Shown one piece after another: positions 4,346-7,450 of a stretch of DNA of 7,450 bases (the stretch's first letter is position 1; every line of letters begins with the position of its first letter). The stretch lies in contig MHIR01000055.1 of the NCBI GenBank assembly GCA_001817615.1, forward strand, positions 1 to 7,450, written 5' to 3'. The notes below the pieces were generated by a model, which made no database searches, was not told where the DNA came from, and saw nothing but the letters and a program-made list of their open reading frames with translations. Source of the DNA: Candidatus Buchananbacteria bacterium RIFCSPLOWO2_02_FULL_46_11b (lineage in GTDB: Bacteria; Patescibacteriota; Patescibacteriia; Buchananbacterales; UBA6539). The translations under genes and the position numbers were made by a program.

Positions 4346-5554
4346 TTAAAACTTCCTCCCGACCGCGGCGGAAACCACCAACCCGTCCATCTGGTATCGG
4401 CCGGGCATTAAATTGCCGGTAAACCGCTCAACCCGGCGATCAGCCAAGTAATAGCACAAGGCCGCGTCCGCCGTCCAGCCGTTTTTTTCCCAGCCGGCGC
4501 CAAAGGTCAAGCCGTAGCCCAGCCCGTCCGGAATAACCGGATTGGCGGTAATTTCTGGCACGGCCGCGGTCAGATAAGCCAGCCCGCCGCGCAGCTTCCA
4601 AGATTCATTCAGCCGGTATTCCGCGCCCAGATGGCAGCTGAAGTTCGTTTGCCAGTCTAATTTTTGAACAATGGTCGGCAGATGTTTGAAATCAAGCCGC
4701 AGGCCCGAGGGCTGGCCGGGATACCAATCGGCGTCAAAGACTAATTTAAGCCTTTGGCCGGCTTGCCAGGCCAGGCCGGCGGAAAGCCGGGCGGGAAACT
4801 GGACATGCGTCTTAAACTCATCTTCAAATAAGGGCCGGCCCCAAAGCTGAACCGCTGTTTTTCCTTTTAACGTCGCTTTCAGCGGCGCGCTGTAAGAAAG
4901 CCCGAGCGTCAGCTTGGAATTCAGCCGATATCTGGCCCCAAGGCGAAAAGAAGCGCCAAAGCCGTCGCCTTCGTTTTTCAGAAACGCCGGGTTAAAGACC
5001 GCCTCGCCGATTTGATGCAAAGGCGCTTTATAAATCAGCTGGGCGTAGCCGAAATCCAAGCCCAGGCCCAAATCCAGCTTGTCAGTCGCCTGCCAAGCCA
5101 AAGCCGCCGTGAAATTGCCCAGGCCCAAAAGGCTTTTGCGGAAATTCTTTCCGGGCCGCCAGCTTTCCGAATTAGAAACGCCCATGCCAAAAGGCATATA
5201 GCTTCCCAGCCCAAAAACCAACTTATCGTTCAGCCGGGCAATCACTCCGGCCATCGGCATCGGGATGTTGACGAATTTTGATTCGCTTTCAGCGCCAAAA
5301 ATTCCCGCCGGCCTTTCATAAGAAAAGCGCGGAAAGATAATTTCGGAGCCGAGCTGAACAAAGTTTTCCTCAACCTGGCTCAAGCCGGCGATATTGTAGT
5401 AAAACGCGGAAACATCATCCGCCACGGCCGTGTAAGCGCCGCCTAAAGCCAAGCCGCGCGGCCCGATGCCGCCTTCCACCCGCGTAACGCCGCCAGCCAG
5501 GGCCGGCGCGGCCACCAATAAAAACAAAATCAGCAAAACAAAGAACCTTTTCAT
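4346..5554 (-). CDS. FadL/OmpP1-family outer-membrane beta-barrel transporter
   Basis: The product has 402 residues with a clear Sec signal peptide (MKRFFVLLILFLLVAAPALA, cleavage after residue 20). FadL-family marks are GLALGGAYTAVADDVSAFYYN followed by IAGL (34-58, the family's NPAGL box with I for P), SYSAPLKATLKGK (220-232), FPARLSAGLAWQ (253-264), FDADWYPG (273-280), LGAEYRLNESWKLRGGLAY (309-327), PVIPDGLGYGLTFGAGW (339-355), and a C-terminal Phe (GRKF) typical of barrels handled by the BAM machinery. FadL proteins move long-chain fatty acids or other hydrophobic compounds across the outer membrane; the substrate here is unknown. The start at 5554 is favoured over an in-frame Met 19 codons upstream because it begins the signal peptide and has GGAGA about nine bases before it. 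It is the most GC-rich gene here. A diderm-type barrel is unexpected in a CPR-like genome, so transfer or mis-assignment of the organism should be considered. Confidence 0.88.
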   Translation of the reverse strand: MKRFFVLLILFLLVAAPALAGGVTRVEGGIGPRGLALGGAYTAVADDVSAFYYNIAGLSQVEENFVQLGSEIIFPRFSYERPAGIFGAESESKFVNIPMPMAGVIARLNDKLVFGLGSYMPFGMGVSNSESWRPGKNFRKSLLGLGNFTAALAWQATDKLDLGLGLDFGYAQLIYKAPLHQIGEAVFNPAFLKNEGDGFGASFRLGARYRLNSKLTLGLSYSAPLKATLKGKTAVQLWGRPLFEDEFKTHVQFPARLSAGLAWQAGQRLKLVFDADWYPGQPSGLRLDFKHLPTIVQKLDWQTNFSCHLGAEYRLNESWKLRGGLAYLTAAVPEITANPVIPDGLGYGLTFGAGWEKNGWTADAALCYYLADRRVERFTGNLMPGRYQMDGLVVSAAVGRKF

Positions 5555-5614
5555 GGATATTCTCCTTATTATATTTGCGGTTTCAAAGATCATGCCAAAA
5601 TAATCAATCATAGT

Positions 5615-5643
5615 ATGTTAGCATATTTGGCGGAAAAAATCAA
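5615..5643 (-). promoter_or_regulatory. Promoter of the FadL-like gene
   Basis: On the minus strand, TTGATT (5638-5643) and TAACAT (5615-5620) stand 17 nt apart, and TG one base before the -10 makes it extended. The start would be near 5608, giving a leader of about 54 nt that carries the GGAGA ribosome site. Confidence 0.55.
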
Positions 5644-5675
5644 GGGTAAGGCGCGGAAAAGGGTGGGGAGAACAC

Positions 5676-5716
5676 AAAAAAGCGTTTAATTTAACGAACT
5701 TTAACGCGGTTTTTAT
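5676..5716 (-). terminator. Weak, possibly bidirectional terminator between the divergent promoters
   Basis: gcgtt (5682-5686) and aacgc (5703-5707) form a short stem with an AT-rich interior. On the minus strand it is followed by six T (plus-strand A run 5676-5681), and on the plus strand by GGTTTTTATT. It may separate the divergent transcription units. The stem is only five base pairs. Confidence 0.3.
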
Positions 5717-5735
5717 TATCCACAATCTATCCACT
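5716..5735 (+). promoter_or_regulatory. Perfect DnaA box plus weaker second box upstream of a promoter
   Basis: TTATCCACA (5716-5724) is an exact consensus DnaA box. CTATCCACT (5727-5735) is a seven-of-nine match in the same orientation, two bases further on. The pair sits just upstream of the TTGACA at 5744. The paired spacing repeats that at 866-885. DnaA control of the downstream gene is inference. Confidence 0.5.
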
Positions 5736-5743
5736 TTTGCCGC

Positions 5744-5771
5744 TTGACAGCATTTTTAAAAGCGCTATAAT
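5744..5771 (+). promoter_or_regulatory. Consensus sigma70 promoter of the lipoprotein gene
   Basis: TTGACA (5744-5749) and TATAAT (5766-5771) are both perfect, with a 16-nt spacer. Transcription should start near 5778. It is the strongest promoter in the window by sequence, and it is followed within about 30 nt by an intrinsic terminator. Confidence 0.8.
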
Positions 5772-5807
5772 TATAAATGATAAGACAATATAAATCCTAA
5801 TCAACAA

Positions 5808-5829
5808 AGCGCCCCGGCGCTTTTATTTT
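5808..5829 (+). terminator. Intrinsic terminator between promoter and lipoprotein start codon (possible attenuator)
   Basis: AGCGC (5808-5812) pairs with GCGCT (5817-5821) around a four-base loop and is followed by TTTTATTTT (5821-5829). It begins about 30 nt after the predicted transcription start and ends eight bases before the ATG at 5838. There is no Shine-Dalgarno between the two. Lipoprotein expression would need read-through or an antiterminated form, otherwise the promoter makes a short RNA of about 50 nt. Confidence 0.6.
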
Positions 5830-5837
5830 GTAAAAAT

Positions 5838-6437
5838 ATGCTTAAATTCAGCAAAAAACCGCTAATTTTAACCGCTTTAACCTTGGCTTTGGGGCTGGGG
5901 CTTTATGGGTGCGGGAAATTATGGCCGGGGACGAATACTAATCAGAATGCCAATGTTAACCAAAATCAGAATGCTAATCTTAATACTAATGCCACGACCA
6001 CGGGGGGCGAGATTGACACCTCAGACTGGCAAACTTACAGGAATGAGGAGTATGGATTTGGGGTGAAATATCCAAATAATTGGATATTAAATGAGTTAGA
6101 AAAAGGAGTAAGCATAAAATATTCAAAAGAATGGAAATTTGGAATGAAAGAAGGCTTCGCTCCTTTCAGTATAATAGTTATGGAGGAAAACCTTCAAAAT
6201 TTTATAAAATCATATGAGAGTGATTTCTTAGATGGTGCTCCTTTAACAAGAATTATTTCCCAAGAGAGTTATAATTTAAATGAAAAATTAGGTACAAAAT
6301 TAGTTGGCAATAATGCGGTGGGTATTAATAGTTATTATATCTTTATTACTCATAATCAAAAAAATTATTTAATATCATTTAATGAAAATGAAGAATTACA
6401 AAGAGCAATGCTTTCTACATTTTATTTTTTAAAGTAA
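5838..6437 (+). CDS. Secreted lipoprotein with Asn-rich linker and PsbP-like domain
   Basis: This 199-residue protein begins with a lipoprotein signal peptide: basic MLKFSKK, a hydrophobic core to residue 21, and lipobox LYGC with the lipidated Cys at 25. Residues 32-52 are a low-complexity linker of N, Q, T and A (TNTNQNANVNQNQNANLN), a style common in Parcubacteria surface proteins. Residues about 64-199 form one globular domain opening with TYRNEEYGFGVKYPNNW, the Y-GF-V-YP--W signature seen in PsbP-like extracellular domains. It would be anchored on the outer face of the membrane; its role is unknown. No Shine-Dalgarno precedes the ATG, and a terminator hairpin ends eight bases upstream. 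By hand count the first 220 bases are about 45% GC and the last 360 about 27%, an abrupt change suggesting a mosaic gene. No terminator is obvious after the stop. Confidence 0.8.
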   Translation: MLKFSKKPLILTALTLALGLGLYGCGKLWPGTNTNQNANVNQNQNANLNTNATTTGGEIDTSDWQTYRNEEYGFGVKYPNNWILNELEKGVSIKYSKEWKFGMKEGFAPFSIIVMEENLQNFIKSYESDFLDGAPLTRIISQESYNLNEKLGTKLVGNNAVGINSYYIFITHNQKNYLISFNENEELQRAMLSTFYFLK

Positions 6438-6724
6438 GGTGCTCCATTTGAATGCTATCCGGCGAGTATTTCAATCACTATCATTGTTTTGGGTAAAAAT
6501 TTTTTCAACCTAAATCAATCAACAAGCATTATTTTTTGGAAATTTTTTTAGACAATCATATTTATTAATTTTCAGCAGAGCTTCCTAAATTTGGATAATT
6601 TTTTAGTCAAACAGAATAAAATACAGGAATGTGTTCCTTGAAAATTAAAAAGTGAAGCTACAAAAGTAAAACAACTCTAAAACAGAAGATAAACAATTTC
6701 AGAACAACAAATAGGAGAACGAAA
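6438..6724. other. AT-rich intergenic spacer
   Basis: These 287 bases hold no credible ORF. There are several runs of six or seven T (6500-6550), a short palindrome aggaatgtgttcct near 6625, and a possible -10 TAAAAT (6617-6622) whose nearest -35 (TTGGAT, 6591-6596) is 20 nt away, so I do not call a promoter. The last part is A-rich, ending in the AGGAG ribosome site (6713-6717) of the next gene. Confidence 0.5.
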
Positions 6725-7450
6725 ATGAATAAATTTGCTAGTTTGCTTTTACTGGTAGTATTGTGGTCATTGATCAGCATTAACCAGGCCTGGCCCTATC
6801 TGGTTGCCGATACCGTCAGATATCCCCTTGATAATTACGTTGTCGGCTCCAACTATTTTGGAAGGTACAATTTACTAGGCAATAACAAATGGCACCTCGG
6901 AGATGATGCCAGCGCCATTGCGGGAACCAATGTATATGCCATTGGCAATGGAATTGTGAGACATGCGGCTTATCACCCTCCCAGCTATGATGCCAACGGA
7001 TTACTTGTTTCCAGGAATTACGGCGGAATGTATATTATTGAGCATGACGTCAATGGCGAAAAAACCTGTGCCTTGTATGTCCACATGAATTTTGCCACCT
7101 TTGCTAAAAATGAAGGGCAAGAAGTGACAAAAGGCGAATACCTTGGTCAAATCGGCAATTATGACCAAAATGGCGGCTGGCCGGAGCATTTCCATTTTGG
7201 CATCCGCAAAGGAGAATACCCGGAAAATCCAAATGAATATATTTATGGCGATTGGATTTTCTCCGGGTATACAGCCAACCAGTCAGTGCTTGATTATTGG
7301 CATAACCCTTCGGATTTTATCGCCGGTCACAGTCAAAATATCGTCATCGCCCGCTTCTCCGACGGCGCCATCCACCAGCCCATCCTGGACTGCTACAACA
7401 GCTTCAGTTCGCTTAATCTTGGTCAGCCCTACGACAACGGCGGCGGGGTC
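6725..7450 (+). CDS. Secreted M23-family (LytM-type) metallopeptidase, N-terminal part (partial, runs off window end)
   Basis: ATG 6725, seven bases after AGGAG (6713-6717), opens 242 codons with no stop before the window edge. Residues 1-22 are a signal peptide (MNKFASLLLLVVLWSLISINQA, probable cleavage after QA). The M23 zinc site is complete: HLGDD (His57, Asp61), YVHM (His120) and HFHFG (His155, His157). In the LytM scheme His57, Asp61 and His157 bind zinc, and His120 and His155 are catalytic. Such enzymes usually cut peptide cross-links of peptidoglycan outside the membrane. The M23 domain seems to end near residue 200. A second region begins IARFSDGAIHQPI and reaches LGQPYDNGGG at the edge; I do not recognise it, and it may be a wall-binding or repeat module. 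Some insertions inside the M23 domain (about 83-97) are longer than in LytM. The full length is unknown. Confidence 0.85.
   Translation, partial: MNKFASLLLLVVLWSLISINQAWPYLVADTVRYPLDNYVVGSNYFGRYNLLGNNKWHLGDDASAIAGTNVYAIGNGIVRHAAYHPPSYDANGLLVSRNYGGMYIIEHDVNGEKTCALYVHMNFATFAKNEGQEVTKGEYLGQIGNYDQNGGWPEHFHFGIRKGEYPENPNEYIYGDWIFSGYTANQSVLDYWHNPSDFIAGHSQNIVIARFSDGAIHQPILDCYNSFSSLNLGQPYDNGGGV

Noticed and set aside
5012..5281. 89-codon rightward frame
   Set aside because: Antisense shadow of the FadL-like gene.
5716..5735. Chromosome replication origin
   Set aside because: Only one perfect DnaA box and one weak neighbour, with no box cluster, no dnaA/dnaN genes and a promoter directly alongside.
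7001..7195. 64-codon leftward frame
   Set aside because: Antisense to the catalytic core of the M23 peptidase.

Overview
The window most resembles a genome from the Candidate Phyla Radiation (Patescibacteria/Parcubacteria). The pointers are a secreted lipoprotein with an Asn/Gln/Thr-rich linker after its lipobox Cys, an FtsK whose membrane domain follows a very short basic N-terminus, sparse Shine-Dalgarno use, short intergenic gaps and base composition that varies gene by gene. This assignment is inference from style, not from a marker gene. One gene argues against a simple CPR picture: a complete FadL/OmpP1-type outer-membrane beta-barrel (4346-5554, minus), which needs an outer membrane.

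Layout. 1-625 (minus): N-terminal 208 residues of an FtsK/SpoIIIE-type DNA translocase, cut by the window edge. 626-1864: a 1.2-kb stretch without a convincing large gene. It holds a heptanucleotide-rich inverted repeat (689-796), a promoter preceded by two DnaA-box-like 9-mers (866-913), a 46-codon small ORF ending inside a strong terminator (948-1102), a nested set of imperfect palindromes and direct repeats (1110-1720), and a second strong terminator (1759-1789) followed at once by an extended -10 promoter. 1865-2674: an RmlD-like NAD(P)-dependent sugar reductase/epimerase. 2788-4191: complete cysteinyl-tRNA synthetase (cysS). 4178-4317: a 19-bp perfect inverted repeat over the cysS stop codon, next to the terminator of the convergent gene. 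4346-5554 (minus): the FadL-like barrel with signal peptide, Shine-Dalgarno, promoter and terminator. 5555-5837: divergent control region with a perfect DnaA box, a consensus sigma70 promoter and an intrinsic terminator just before the next start codon. 5838-6437: PsbP-like lipoprotein. 6438-6724: AT-rich spacer. 6725-7450: N-terminal 242 residues of a secreted M23 (LytM-type) metallopeptidase, cut by the window edge.

The genes do not form one pathway. ftsK (chromosome segregation at division) and cysS (translation) are housekeeping. The RmlD-like enzyme, lipoprotein, M23 peptidase and barrel all concern the cell surface. Almost every gene has its own promoter, so the window looks like monocistronic units rather than an operon.

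The items most worth a second look are the nested palindromic repeat region with its orphan terminator (possibly a structured non-coding transcript), the tandem DnaA-box-like pair seen upstream of two separate promoters, the promoter-terminator-start codon arrangement ahead of the lipoprotein, and the outer-membrane barrel in a CPR-like setting. I found no complete system that I could call clearly new.
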